Below, piece after piece: positions 34,601 through 42,056 of a DNA stretch of 64,000 nucleotides. This stretch comes from Dyella mobilis (GTDB taxonomy: Bacteria; Pseudomonadota; Gammaproteobacteria; Xanthomonadales; Rhodanobacteraceae), in assembly GCF_016904945.1 (NCBI RefSeq), contig NZ_JADIKF010000030.1, positions 1 through 64,000 on the forward strand. Reading direction: 5' to 3'. Position 1 is the first letter of the stretch. Each line of letters begins with the position of its first letter. The notes under the pieces are model-generated. The model was not told the DNA's origin. It searched no databases and saw only the letters and a list, made by a program, of their open reading frames with translations. A program made the translations under genes and the position numbers.

Positions 34601-36661
34601 CTGCACACCATCGGCCACGTAGGCGAGATGATGTATCACGCCGCGCTGCCCTATACGCATTGGCTGGCTTCCGATTCGGTGAAAGCGCACAGCGCGACGA
34701 TCGTCTCCGACCATCTCCGGCGCATCGGCGTTGCGCACACGCTGGAACCCGGCACGCTGCCCGGCTTCAACCGCGTGGTGTACCAGCACGCGCGGCAGCC
34801 GCTGGTGTCGATCATCGTGCCGACCAAAGACCAGTTGCCGATGCTCAACGGCCTGATCGACAGCCTGCTGTCCAAGACCACCTACACCAACTATGAGCTG
34901 CTGATCGTCGATAACAACACCGAAGAGGCGGCAGCCTGTGCCTACCTCGACGGCATCGAACGCCTCAACAGCGCGCAGATCCGCGTGCTGCGTTATCCGC
35001 ATCCGTTCAACTACTCGGCGATCAACAACTTCGCCGCGGCGCAGGCGCGCGGCGAATACCTGATCCTGCTCAACAACGACACCGCGGTGCTGCACGGCGA
35101 ATGGATCGAAGCGCTGCTCAACCACGCACAGCGCCCGGAAGTGGGCATTGTCGGCGCCAAGCTGCATTACCCGGACGGGCGCATCCAGCACGGCGGTGTG
35201 GTGCTGGGTTTGCGCGGCCCCGCCGATCATCCGTTTATCGGCCAGCCGATGGAGTCGGACGGCTACATGCACCGTCTGCGCGTGGACCAGAATTACACGG
35301 CCGTCACCGCCGCCTGCCTGATGATCCGCTCGTCGGTGTATCGGGAAGTGGGCGGCCTCGACGAGCAGGATTTCAAGGTCTCCTACAACGACGTCGACTT
35401 GTGCCTGAAGGTGAACCAGGCCGGCTACCTCACGGTGTGGACGCCCTACGCGCGCCTCATGCACGTGGGCAGCGTCAGCCAGACCAAGGTCGACACGACC
35501 GCGCAGGAAGCCAAGCAGAAACGCTTCCAGGGCGAACAAGGCGCGATGTACCGCAAGTGGCTGCGCCTGCTCGCGCGCGACCCGGCCTACAGCGTCAACC
35601 TCAGCATCGACGGCGCCGGCTTTGAACTGGATGCGCACCGCGGCAAGGGCTGGCAGCCGTTCACCCAGCCGTTGCTGCCGCGCATGTTCTGCGTGGCCGC
35701 CGATCAGCACGGCTGCGGCCACTACCGCATCATGCAGCCGTTCTCGGGCATGCAGCGCCACGGCATTGCCGAAGGCATGATTGCCGGCATCCATCTTTCG
35801 CCGGTGGCGATGGAACGGTTCCAGCCTACCTCGCTGGTGATGCAACGCCAGATCACCGACCAGCAAATCAAGCTGCTGGAAAGCTATCGCGACTACTCGC
35901 GCGCCTTCAAGGTGTTCGAGCTGGACGACCTGATCCACCAGATTCCGATCAAGAGCCACTTCCACGGCCTGATGCCCAAGGACGTGATCAAATCGCTGCG
36001 GCGCTCGCTATCCACGGTCGACCGCTTCGTGGTCTCCACCGACGCCCTGGCCGAACAGTTCAAGGGCTTCCACTCCGACATCCGCGTGGTGCACAACCGT
36101 TTGCCGACCGACTGGTGGAGCGACCTGCCAGCCAGCCAGCGCCGTGCCGGACGCAAGCCTCGCGTAGGTTGGGGCGGCGGGTCCAGCCATCGCGGCGACC
36201 TGGAGTTGATCGCCGATGTCGTGCGCGACCTCGCCGACGAAGTGGAATGGGTGTTCTTCGGCATGTGCCCGGACAAATTGCGTCCCTACATCCACGAATT
36301 CCACAACGGTGTGCCGATCGAGGAATACCCGCGCAAGCTGGCTTCGCTGAATCTCGACCTCGCCCTGGCCCCGCTGGAAGAAAACGCCTTCAACGAATGC
36401 AAGAGCAACCTGCGCCTGCTGGAATACGGCGCCTGCGGCTTTCCGGTGATCTGCACCGATATCGTCAGCTACCAGAACGGCCTGCCGGTGACCCGCGTCA
36501 AGAACCGCTACAAGGAGTGGGTCGCGGCGATCCGCATGCACCTGGACGACCTGGACGCCTCCGCGCTAGCCGGCGACGCGCTCAAGGACGCCGTGTGCAA
36601 GGACTGGATGCTCAGCGAGGACAAATTGCTGGATTGGCGCAACGCGTGGCTGCCGAATTGA
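31664..36661 (+). CDS. Giant multidomain glycosyltransferase (flagellin-glycosylation candidate)
   Basis: 1,665 residues starting at an ATG with AGGAAGG upstream. Domains: a GT92/DUF23-like glycosyltransferase (about 1-260; ICAIFKDEAAYLREW, LYNNNSSD, DVDEF at 90-94); a SAM-methyltransferase-like domain (about 345-480; VLEIGCGGG at 361-369); a degenerate GT2-like domain (about 820-1030; YFDEDTHGNG, FKPDFNLDMLRSYPY); a full GT2 domain (about 1045-1300; VSIIVPTKDQLPML, LLNNDTAVL, SYNDVDLCLK); and a C-terminal GT-B-like domain (about 1340-1665; KVFELDDL, GWGGGSSHRGDLELI, LEYGACGFPVICTD). No signal or membrane segment. Adjacent to fliC and sigma-54 driven, it may build a flagellin glycan; the target is inferred. 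Confidence 0.88.
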   Translation: MRCVLAICAIFKDEAAYLREWVDFHQMMGVERFYLYNNNSSDRYLDALQAHVESGSVVLHEWPQKHSQKQAYEHCLKNHGHETDWLAFIDVDEFLFSPKAQLLPDVLAGYADHPGVGVNWVMFGSAGHEQKPKGGVLENFLRRGQLESGLPYPHLRLPDGSYRSENSHIKSIVQPSKMVGCTNPHFMHYANDARAVDENGQPIEGPFTAKVSVEHLRINHYWSKSEEECRYKFAKGLADGEGERDWNEFLSHDKILNEVHDDTVLRVVAQLGVLPLRWPLETFVRNDEGVLHSPLRNRPAHKAIHDTATRLFDLMHQAGDTSLYSAELAKEIHSRTSALHLSPRRANVLQAFDGIAPGSRVLEIGCGGGVLAQAWIERGCQVDAIEFAPHWARVAAARLREQANARVFQASLRELELRPEYDVVVLNGYNEYAEAWPRGEALREAIASAAGALKPDGVLLLSSGNRLATPEDRSLPTRSELEAALRAAGLLDIDARLAFPDAQLPEVLIADQALATGLRVDELVSRRALLRHGDEEAVHWSQQRDAGTLQHYAPGAWLVARRPGVAVPLRANVLAQSFADNRIPALNTVTDYLREADAVQVAPRHLLGEQYWSTAGFEQVLAPYPYTAERCLLVEIRKAIRAQRSDRLIALLRQWGALLYAQADDEDKIPAEWLDALPANIAIDADGGMAFRGGEWRARQPIEKQIPVYVGLWQIAYESGLETLLGISSPIERVTWLCKRLLIDASAEWIGHGRNINESFAREIHEGDCWNRTDRHLKVLPDWLIPPPPSNLYKHWQAQQTLSDVAIASALRHIEQLGAPPRIQVLLIDTENNETAVAATQASLDAQHYPHHQLTVLSGDDALMSRLNQAVAASDADWIQLAYAGDVLNPAASLLLAERAASQRYLHAIYFDEDTHGNGAFENPIFKPDFNLDMLRSYPYAGRALAFKRERCLTLGGFNEQYGDMAGHDLLFRLLEADGLHTIGHVGEMMYHAALPYTHWLASDSVKAHSATIVSDHLRRIGVAHTLEPGTLPGFNRVVYQHARQPLVSIIVPTKDQLPMLNGLIDSLLSKTTYTNYELLIVDNNTEEAAACAYLDGIERLNSAQIRVLRYPHPFNYSAINNFAAAQARGEYLILLNNDTAVLHGEWIEALLNHAQRPEVGIVGAKLHYPDGRIQHGGVVLGLRGPADHPFIGQPMESDGYMHRLRVDQNYTAVTAACLMIRSSVYREVGGLDEQDFKVSYNDVDLCLKVNQAGYLTVWTPYARLMHVGSVSQTKVDTTAQEAKQKRFQGEQGAMYRKWLRLLARDPAYSVNLSIDGAGFELDAHRGKGWQPFTQPLLPRMFCVAADQHGCGHYRIMQPFSGMQRHGIAEGMIAGIHLSPVAMERFQPTSLVMQRQITDQQIKLLESYRDYSRAFKVFELDDLIHQIPIKSHFHGLMPKDVIKSLRRSLSTVDRFVVSTDALAEQFKGFHSDIRVVHNRLPTDWWSDLPASQRRAGRKPRVGWGGGSSHRGDLELIADVVRDLADEVEWVFFGMCPDKLRPYIHEFHNGVPIEEYPRKLASLNLDLALAPLEENAFNECKSNLRLLEYGACGFPVICTDIVSYQNGLPVTRVKNRYKEWVAAIRMHLDDLDASALAGDALKDAVCKDWMLSEDKLLDWRNAWLPN

Positions 36662-36849
36662 CGGTTTGAACGATACAAATGCGATGTGGCCGCCGCTGGC
36701 GCATTGCGTCAACAAAACGTGAAGACGAGCCGGTGCTATAGGCCCGCTGAACATTCTCGCTTTCGTGCGCGGTGTTGTGCTTCTGCGCACATTTCCCCTG
36801 TTACATTGCCGTTTCCGGTAGACGACTACCAATTACCAGGGGAAACCCC

Positions 36850-37287
36850 ATGCGCACGAAAACACGTTTTATCCGCAGAGCTGCACTGACTGGCCTGTTT
36901 GCACTTTGTGCAAGCTCGATGGCGTCTGCCCAGACTGCCACGCCCTCCAACGGGCTGGGCCAGGCTTGGCCGAATGCCGCCGACGTCAGCGCCAGCCCGA
37001 ACTGGCACGTCTATGTGTTCGTCATGAACGGTGTGAAATACGTGCAGGTCAACGATCTGAACGGCACCGTGCATGCCGCCGTGGCAGTGGTCAACAACGC
37101 GACCGCCGTGCTTCCGATGGGTGTTGATTCGCAGAACGTGACGACTGCACCGACGGCCGCAACGAACTCCAGCACTCAGACGGTCTACAGCGACGCCACC
37201 ACCACGGTCACCGCAACTCCCAAGAGCGACGGGACCATGATGTTCAGCGCGATGTCCTGCCCGGCGGGCTGCACGGGTGGCGGTTAA
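36850..37287 (+). CDS. Small secreted protein of unknown function
   Basis: 145 residues from the ATG at 36,850 (GGGGA upstream). It has a clear Sec signal sequence (MRTKTRFIRRAALTGLFALC, cut after ASA near residue 26). The mature part is Thr/Ala/Val-rich with NWHVYVFVMNGVKYVQVNDL, and ends in a Gly/Cys segment (SCPAGCTGGG) that could form a disulfide. I recognise no family. It is convergent with the MASE1 gene and not clearly related to the flagellum. Confidence 0.75.
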   Translation: MRTKTRFIRRAALTGLFALCASSMASAQTATPSNGLGQAWPNAADVSASPNWHVYVFVMNGVKYVQVNDLNGTVHAAVAVVNNATAVLPMGVDSQNVTTAPTAATNSSTQTVYSDATTTVTATPKSDGTMMFSAMSCPAGCTGGG

Positions 37288-37302
37288 ACCCAGAGATAAG
37301 AA

Positions 37303-38958
37303 CTACTTGACCCAGAGGCGCAGAGGAGCGGAAGTAGTTGCCGACATCTGCGCCTCTTGCGGCACATCGTGCAGCATAGCCGTCAGTCTCAACTTGTCCC
37401 TCGGCGTACGCATGTGAAGGACACCGTCAAAAATACTTACGTGGTCGCGCAATTCCGGTAGTTCCAGCGTACTCGCACCGAGCTTTGCGGCAAGCCGCTG
37501 CCGCTCTTCGGAATAGAACACGGCGTTGGCAACCCCCGTGTCCTCGAGCACGCCCTCGACGCGAAGCACCACCCACCGCCTGCCATGGGTTTCGCCGCCG
37601 CGCAGCACCAGCCGAACGCGGTTGCAAGCCAAGCGCGACGTGGCATACACGATGGCTTCGCATATCACCCGATAAGTCGCAGTGAGTACCGAAGGCGCCA
37701 TGCGCGTAAAGCCCCGCCCGGTAATTTCACAACGATAAGCAATACCGGCTTCATCAAGAGCGCGCGCCACGGTCTCATTGAGGGCTGCGGGCAAGCCACG
37801 GTCACGCCAAGCGACCGGATGCATGCTTTCGGCCAGCCGATAGACCTGGGTCTGGGTTGCAACAGCCTGCTTGTAGAAGGCGTGGCTTTCGATGTTCGGC
37901 ACGATGCGGCGCATCTGCTCGAGCAGACGGCTATTGTTCACGTGCAACGTGCCGGCCAGGTACTCCAGCGCCTGAGACGTCTTGCGCATGCGCAACTCAC
38001 CGGCTTGCATCGTCTGCCGCGCAAGGCGCTGCACATTCATTGCGCTGAGCCGTTCCTTCTGCTCCTGAATCAACTGGGCACTGATGCGTGCACCCAGTGC
38101 AAACAGGCTGGTAGCGCAAATCGCCAAGCAAACCTGCGTGACGTAGGTTACCGAGTCAAAATCGCCGAGTATCGAGATCGACAAGGAGAAGACCGTTATC
38201 GCGAGCGTCGAGCTCACCGCCGCTGCGCGCCAGCCGTGCTTGAGTGTCAGCCAGGCCATCGGAAGGAACATGGCAACGGAAGCCACTTCCTTCACCTGTT
38301 GATCCTTGCCCACTGCCCCCAGCCACGAAAGGATCACTACGGCAGGAACCAGCAGGGCAATCGTATCGAGAAACAGTTTGCTCGCCAGGATTCTCCGTCC
38401 CTGTTCGCGCAGTTGACCTGGGCGATAGTCGAGTTTGGCCATCACTGCCCAGGGCACTACGGACAAGATCGCCAGATACGGCCCGAGAAAGAAGCCAATG
38501 GCGGCCACCGCGATGGGGAGAGACGGACGCACGGCATCCGGCAGCAATGGGTAAGCGGCGGTGCTGTAGATCATCCCGGCAGCCGAACTCAGCAAGATGC
38601 AGATGATCAGCGCCTTGATGTCCACCACGTGCTTGGCGGGGAAAGGCGGCATCTTGGTCCGGCACCACCAAACAACAGGCATGGTCGGCAAGATGGGAGG
38701 AATGGCACGGACAAGTACCCAGGCCAGACCCAACGTATCGAGACAGGTATAGACCTCATAGCCATTTGAAACTGCTTCGCCGATCAGCAACGCAGTCCAG
38801 TAGCGATAGGGAAATAGCAACAGGCACGCAAAACGCAAGCCTGCATGGATGGGCCAGTGAGACGTCGAAATTGGGCTGGTGGCGAGATAAAGCAGCGCAT
38901 AACCGACCGCAACGCCGATTTGCGCCAGCCACTCGTTTCTCTGGAATACCTTGCCCAT
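37303..38958 (-). CDS. MASE1-domain sensor, histidine-kinase-like with degenerate ATPase
   Basis: 551 residues. The N-terminal half is a MASE1-type integral membrane sensor with about eight helices (residues 10-295; ISTSHWPIHAGLRFACLLLF is typical of its start). A dimerisation-helix-like region (about 310-380) and an ATPase-like C-terminal region follow. The N-box position reads VICEAIVYATSR, and no DxGxG G-box is seen, so kinase activity is doubtful. No response regulator gene is adjacent. It might act as a kinase partner or a phosphatase-type modulator; that is inference. Confidence 0.72.
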   Translation of the reverse strand: MGKVFQRNEWLAQIGVAVGYALLYLATSPISTSHWPIHAGLRFACLLLFPYRYWTALLIGEAVSNGYEVYTCLDTLGLAWVLVRAIPPILPTMPVVWWCRTKMPPFPAKHVVDIKALIICILLSSAAGMIYSTAAYPLLPDAVRPSLPIAVAAIGFFLGPYLAILSVVPWAVMAKLDYRPGQLREQGRRILASKLFLDTIALLVPAVVILSWLGAVGKDQQVKEVASVAMFLPMAWLTLKHGWRAAAVSSTLAITVFSLSISILGDFDSVTYVTQVCLAICATSLFALGARISAQLIQEQKERLSAMNVQRLARQTMQAGELRMRKTSQALEYLAGTLHVNNSRLLEQMRRIVPNIESHAFYKQAVATQTQVYRLAESMHPVAWRDRGLPAALNETVARALDEAGIAYRCEITGRGFTRMAPSVLTATYRVICEAIVYATSRLACNRVRLVLRGGETHGRRWVVLRVEGVLEDTGVANAVFYSEERQRLAAKLGASTLELPELRDHVSIFDGVLHMRTPRDKLRLTAMLHDVPQEAQMSATTSAPLRLWVK

Positions 38959-39216
38959 GCTCCGCGCCCCTTGTAGAACTGCTTTTTTTGAACCCGCTGA
39001 GTGGCCGTCTGTGTGCTTCTAAATTCAATGGATTATGGAACAATTCAAGGCGTGAAATCGGCGTGAGTCGCACATTTTGCATGTTACAGGGATCCGTTCC
39101 TTTGTTTGTTTGATATCAATCAGTTAGCAAAATCTTCGATGCATTGCTGCGACGCCACGGGGCCCCAGGCAGGACCACGGTGCACCGACAGGGCAAACTG
39201 CGACAATATGTCGCAA
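38959..39216. other. Intergenic region between MASE1 gene and SMR pair
   Basis: 258 bases of lower GC than the surroundings. It should carry the promoter of the MASE1 gene (minus strand). I see no gene, repeat or confident regulatory motif in it. Confidence 0.4.
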
Positions 39217-39549
39217 TCAGGTGAATTTCAGCAGCACCACGCCCGAGGTGATCAGCAGCAGGCCCAGCCAGCCTGACGGGCGCAACCGCTCGCCAAAAAG
39301 CGTGATGCCGAGAATGGCCGTGGCGATCAGTCCCACGCCGCCCCACACGCCGTAGGCCACCGAAAGCTGGATGCCCTCGATCGCATAGCTCAGCGCGGTA
39401 AACGCCGCCAGGGCGCACAGGATCGCCGCTGCTGCGGGCAACTTGCGCCGAAAGCCTTCGGAGAACTTCATCAGCACGTTGGCGGCAATTTCCAGCGCGA
39501 TGGCCACCGCCAGGTAAAGGGCGTGGATGGGAGCGAAATCAGGCAGCAC
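39217..39549 (-). CDS. SMR-family transporter subunit (MdtI-like)
   Basis: 110 residues from a GTG at 39,549 with a GGGG stretch 7 bases upstream. There are four membrane helices and the SMR signature, including the conserved Glu in helix 1 (YLAVAIALEIAANVLMKFSE) and YGVWGGVGLIATAILGITLFGE. It resembles the MdtI half of the MdtJI spermidine exporter more than EmrE. Its start overlaps the other SMR gene by 11 bases, so the two very likely form a heterodimer. Confidence 0.85.
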   Translation of the reverse strand: MLPDFAPIHALYLAVAIALEIAANVLMKFSEGFRRKLPAAAAILCALAAFTALSYAIEGIQLSVAYGVWGGVGLIATAILGITLFGERLRPSGWLGLLLITSGVVLLKFT

Positions 39550-39904
39550 GATCGTGCCCCTCCGCGGGTTGGCCCGGTTGTTCCTCGGTGCCGCGTTCCA
39601 GCAGCACGATGCCGGCGATGATCACGCCGATCGCGACCATCTTGACGATGCCCAGCGATTCGCCGAACAGCCACGCGCTGCACGCGGTGATCAACACCAG
39701 GCCCAGGCTTTCCCATGCACCGTACGCCACCGCCAGGGGAATGCGCGCCACTGCCAGGGCCAGCGTGGTGTAGGAAACCACCAGCATCGCGTACATCACG
39801 CCCAATCCCAGCAGGTGGGCATCGTGGCTGCTGCCGTATTTCATGGCGAGCGTGCCGATCACCTCGGTGAGGATGGCGCAGCCCATGAATAGCCAATGGC
39901 GCAC
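39539..39904 (-). CDS. SMR-family transporter subunit (MdtJ-like)
   Basis: 121 residues from a GTG at 39,904, chosen because AGGAG lies 7 bases upstream; a longer start at 39,958 lacks this. Four membrane helices with HWLFMGCAILTEVIGTLAMK (helix 1 Glu) and VAYGAWESLGLVLIT match the MdtJ half of paired SMR transporters. The C-terminal tail is longer and charged (ERGTEEQPGQPAEG). Paired SMR proteins insert in opposite orientations; MdtJI exports polyamines, but the substrate here is not shown. Confidence 0.85.
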   Translation of the reverse strand: MRHWLFMGCAILTEVIGTLAMKYGSSHDAHLLGLGVMYAMLVVSYTTLALAVARIPLAVAYGAWESLGLVLITACSAWLFGESLGIVKMVAIGVIIAGIVLLERGTEEQPGQPAEGHDRAA

Positions 39905-40048
39905 GTGAGGACTCCTTTTCGCCGCGGCGAACCCCATGGCGATCATGGCGATTCGCAATCACTGAAATACATTTTCCCCAGTGTTGCACGATGCCGCGCG
40001 GACATAGCCTACGCCAGCACCACCCGTGCTCACAGGAATCCCCTCCCC

Positions 40049-40579
40049 ATGTATCGCATTGCACATTTCCTCGTAGTGGGTGCCTTGGCGCTCACCTTTG
40101 CTGCGCCCGTCGCGCACGCCGACTCCGCCGCCACCATGCCTTCGGCCCAGGTGCCTACGTGGCTCGCCGGCACCTGGACGCTGGTTAGTTGCGACAACGT
40201 ATATCCCGACGGCCACCGGGTCGAACTGTACGGACACAATCCGCAAGGTCTGTGGATGATCGATGCCCAAGGGCATTACATGATGCACATCGCGCGCATG
40301 CAGCGCATGCCGTTCGCATCCGGAGACAAATCCAAGGGCACGGCCGAGGAATACCGTGCCGCCTCGCTGGACAGCAATTCGCATTTCGGCAGCGTCAGCG
40401 TCCAGGGCGACCAGATGACCACGCACATCGTGCAGGCCTCCTTCCCCAACTGGAACGGCCGTGGCGGCAGCGAGCACTACACCCGCAACGGCAACCAGCT
40501 CACCTACATCGTGGCCAAACCCAGCAGCGGCGCGGCGGAAGGCGCACACGGCGAAGTCACCTGGCAGAAACTGGACTGA
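40049..40579 (+). CDS. Secreted lipocalin-like protein
   Basis: 176 residues from the ATG at 40,049. A signal sequence (MYRIAHFLVVGALALTFAAP, cut after AHA) precedes a lipocalin-5-like domain: WLAGTWTLVSCDNVYPDGHR, the repeated strand pattern GLWMIDAQGHYMMHIAR, and a C-terminal QLTYIVAKPS strand. Such proteins are small periplasmic or secreted barrels of unknown ligand. It ends only 8 bases before the MarR operator of the next gene. Confidence 0.75.
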   Translation: MYRIAHFLVVGALALTFAAPVAHADSAATMPSAQVPTWLAGTWTLVSCDNVYPDGHRVELYGHNPQGLWMIDAQGHYMMHIARMQRMPFASGDKSKGTAEEYRAASLDSNSHFGSVSVQGDQMTTHIVQASFPNWNGRGGSEHYTRNGNQLTYIVAKPSSGAAEGAHGEVTWQKLD

Positions 40580-40586
40580 GTCACGA

Positions 40587-40605
40587 TAGTTGACTCAGTC
40601 AACTA
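40587..40605 (+). promoter_or_regulatory. Palindromic operator before the MarR-GNAT gene
   Basis: TAGTTGACTCAGTCAACTA is a 19-base palindrome, exact except for the central base, 39 bases before the start codon. TTGACT inside it could serve as a -35 box. Its size and place fit a binding site for the MarR domain encoded immediately downstream, so autoregulation is likely. Confidence 0.75.
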
Positions 40606-40644
40606 CATGGGCGTACCTTCCGTCTCTCGATCGGGAGGTACCCC

Positions 40645-41580
40645 ATGGCTGCTACAGACGCCCTTGCCGAACAAACGGAAGCCATCCGCAGCTTCAATCG
40701 GTTCTATACCCGCCAGATCGGCGTGCTGGACGAAGGCCTGCTCGCCAGCCCCTATACCCTCACCCAGGCGCGCGTGCTGTTTGAGCTGGGTACCCGCAAA
40801 TCCGCCACCGCCGCGGAAATCGGCGAAGTGCTCGGCCTGGATGCCGGTTACCTCAGCCGTATCGTGCAGCACTTCATCGCGCAGACATTGATCGCACGGG
40901 CACCCTCCAGCCAGGACGGACGGCAATGGGTGCTGTCGCTGACACCGGCAGGACGCAAGGCATTTCGTTCGCTGGATCGCGCATCGCATGAGCTCACTGC
41001 GTCCAATCTGTCGCGGCTCTCCGCCGCACGCCGCGAGCGCTTGCTTGCTTCGATGAAAGACGTGCAACAGTTGCTGTCGTCTGCCGAACACACCCCGCAG
41101 GTCGTCATCCGCACGCACCGGGTGGGCGACATTGGCTGGGCGATCGAACGCCACGGCCGCCTCTACGCCGACGAATTCGGCTTGAACGAAGAATTCGAGG
41201 CGCTGGTTGCCACGCTCTTCGCGCAATTTGCCACCCGCCACGATCCGGCCAGAGAACGCTGCTGGATTGCCGAAGCGGATGGCGAACGCGTCGGCTGCGT
41301 TTTCGTGGTGCGCCATGCCGAAAACCCCGATACAGCCCAACTGCGCTGCCTGCTGGTCGATCCGAAGGGACGCGGCCTCGGCGTCGGCAAGCGGCTGGTG
41401 GACGAATGCATCGCTTTTGCCAAAAGCGCCGGTTACGCGAAGATGATGCTGTGGACCAACGACGTGCTCGTCTCGGCGCGGCGCATTTACCAGGCGGCGG
41501 GCTTTTCGCTGGCCTCGCAAGAGCGGCACCACAGTTTTGGCCACGACATGGTTGGCCAGGTGTGGACACTTACCTTCTGA
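40645..41580 (+). CDS. MarR regulator fused to GNAT acetyltransferase
   Basis: 311 residues. The N-terminal winged-helix MarR domain (about 1-145; PYTLTQARVLFELGTRKSAT, LGLDAGYLSRIVQHFIAQTL) is fused to a GNAT acetyltransferase domain (about 155-310). The acetyl-CoA loop is seen in DPKGRGLGVGKRLVDECIAF, and ARRIYQAAGFSL completes the fold. Such fusions are common in proteobacteria and usually sense or acetylate a small molecule. Neighbours give no firm substrate. GGGAGG lies 11 bases before the ATG. Confidence 0.92.
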   Translation: MAATDALAEQTEAIRSFNRFYTRQIGVLDEGLLASPYTLTQARVLFELGTRKSATAAEIGEVLGLDAGYLSRIVQHFIAQTLIARAPSSQDGRQWVLSLTPAGRKAFRSLDRASHELTASNLSRLSAARRERLLASMKDVQQLLSSAEHTPQVVIRTHRVGDIGWAIERHGRLYADEFGLNEEFEALVATLFAQFATRHDPARERCWIAEADGERVGCVFVVRHAENPDTAQLRCLLVDPKGRGLGVGKRLVDECIAFAKSAGYAKMMLWTNDVLVSARRIYQAAGFSLASQERHHSFGHDMVGQVWTLTF

Positions 41581-41728
41581 GGCACGGCTTGCTTTCCGGA
41601 CTGGCCGAATCCGGGGTTATTTTTCAAAAAAACTGGCCAACCCCCGTAAAAAGCCGTCTATTTGGCACGCCTCGTGTATGGATATACCTGCAGCCAGCCG
41701 TTCGGCCGTGCAAATCAGGGGACCCGCC

Positions 41729-41983
41729 ATGGGCAACAGAGCATCGACGCATGCCTGCCTTCGCCAGGATTTCAAAGGGCATGAGATAGCGAACAAATAC
41801 GGCGAAATTCCGATCCGCATCTTTCGGCTGATCTATGGACCCGGCTTCGCGCCCGCATTCTGCTCATCGCATGGGCTGCGACATACGCTGGCGATCCTGG
41901 ATCGCCCTTCGCTCGACAAATTGCTGGCGGACGACAAAGGCGGACTGCTGGAAGGCAAGATTTCCGCAGCGCTGGCGCAGTAA
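41729..41983 (+). CDS. Hypothetical small protein
   Basis: 84 residues from an ATG with AGGGGA about 8 bases upstream. I recognise no family. The sequence is mixed, with a moderately hydrophobic middle (IPIRIFRLIYGPGFAPAF) and a charged end (LDKLLADDKGGLLEGKISAA). It lies between the MarR-GNAT gene and the convergent methyltransferase. The good ribosome-binding site is the main reason for listing it; it may be spurious. Confidence 0.35.
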   Translation: MGNRASTHACLRQDFKGHEIANKYGEIPIRIFRLIYGPGFAPAFCSSHGLRHTLAILDRPSLDKLLADDKGGLLEGKISAALAQ

Positions 41984-42056
41984 TCCCAAGCCGGGGCGCA
42001 GTTGGGAAACGGGAGAAAGGCCGGTGCGTTGCGACCCAGCCCTTCTCCCCTGAGGC

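Noticed and set aside
31634..35965. 1,443-codon open frame antisense to the giant glycosyltransferase
   Set aside because: It is a mirror of the GC-rich coding pattern of the plus-strand gene, has no ribosome-binding site or recognisable domain, and the plus-strand protein is clearly a real enzyme.
39905..40048. Guanidine-type riboswitch before the SMR pair
   Set aside because: The twin hairpins with ACGR loops expected for a guanidine-II riboswitch are absent, and the pair resembles polyamine-type rather than guanidine-type SMR proteins.
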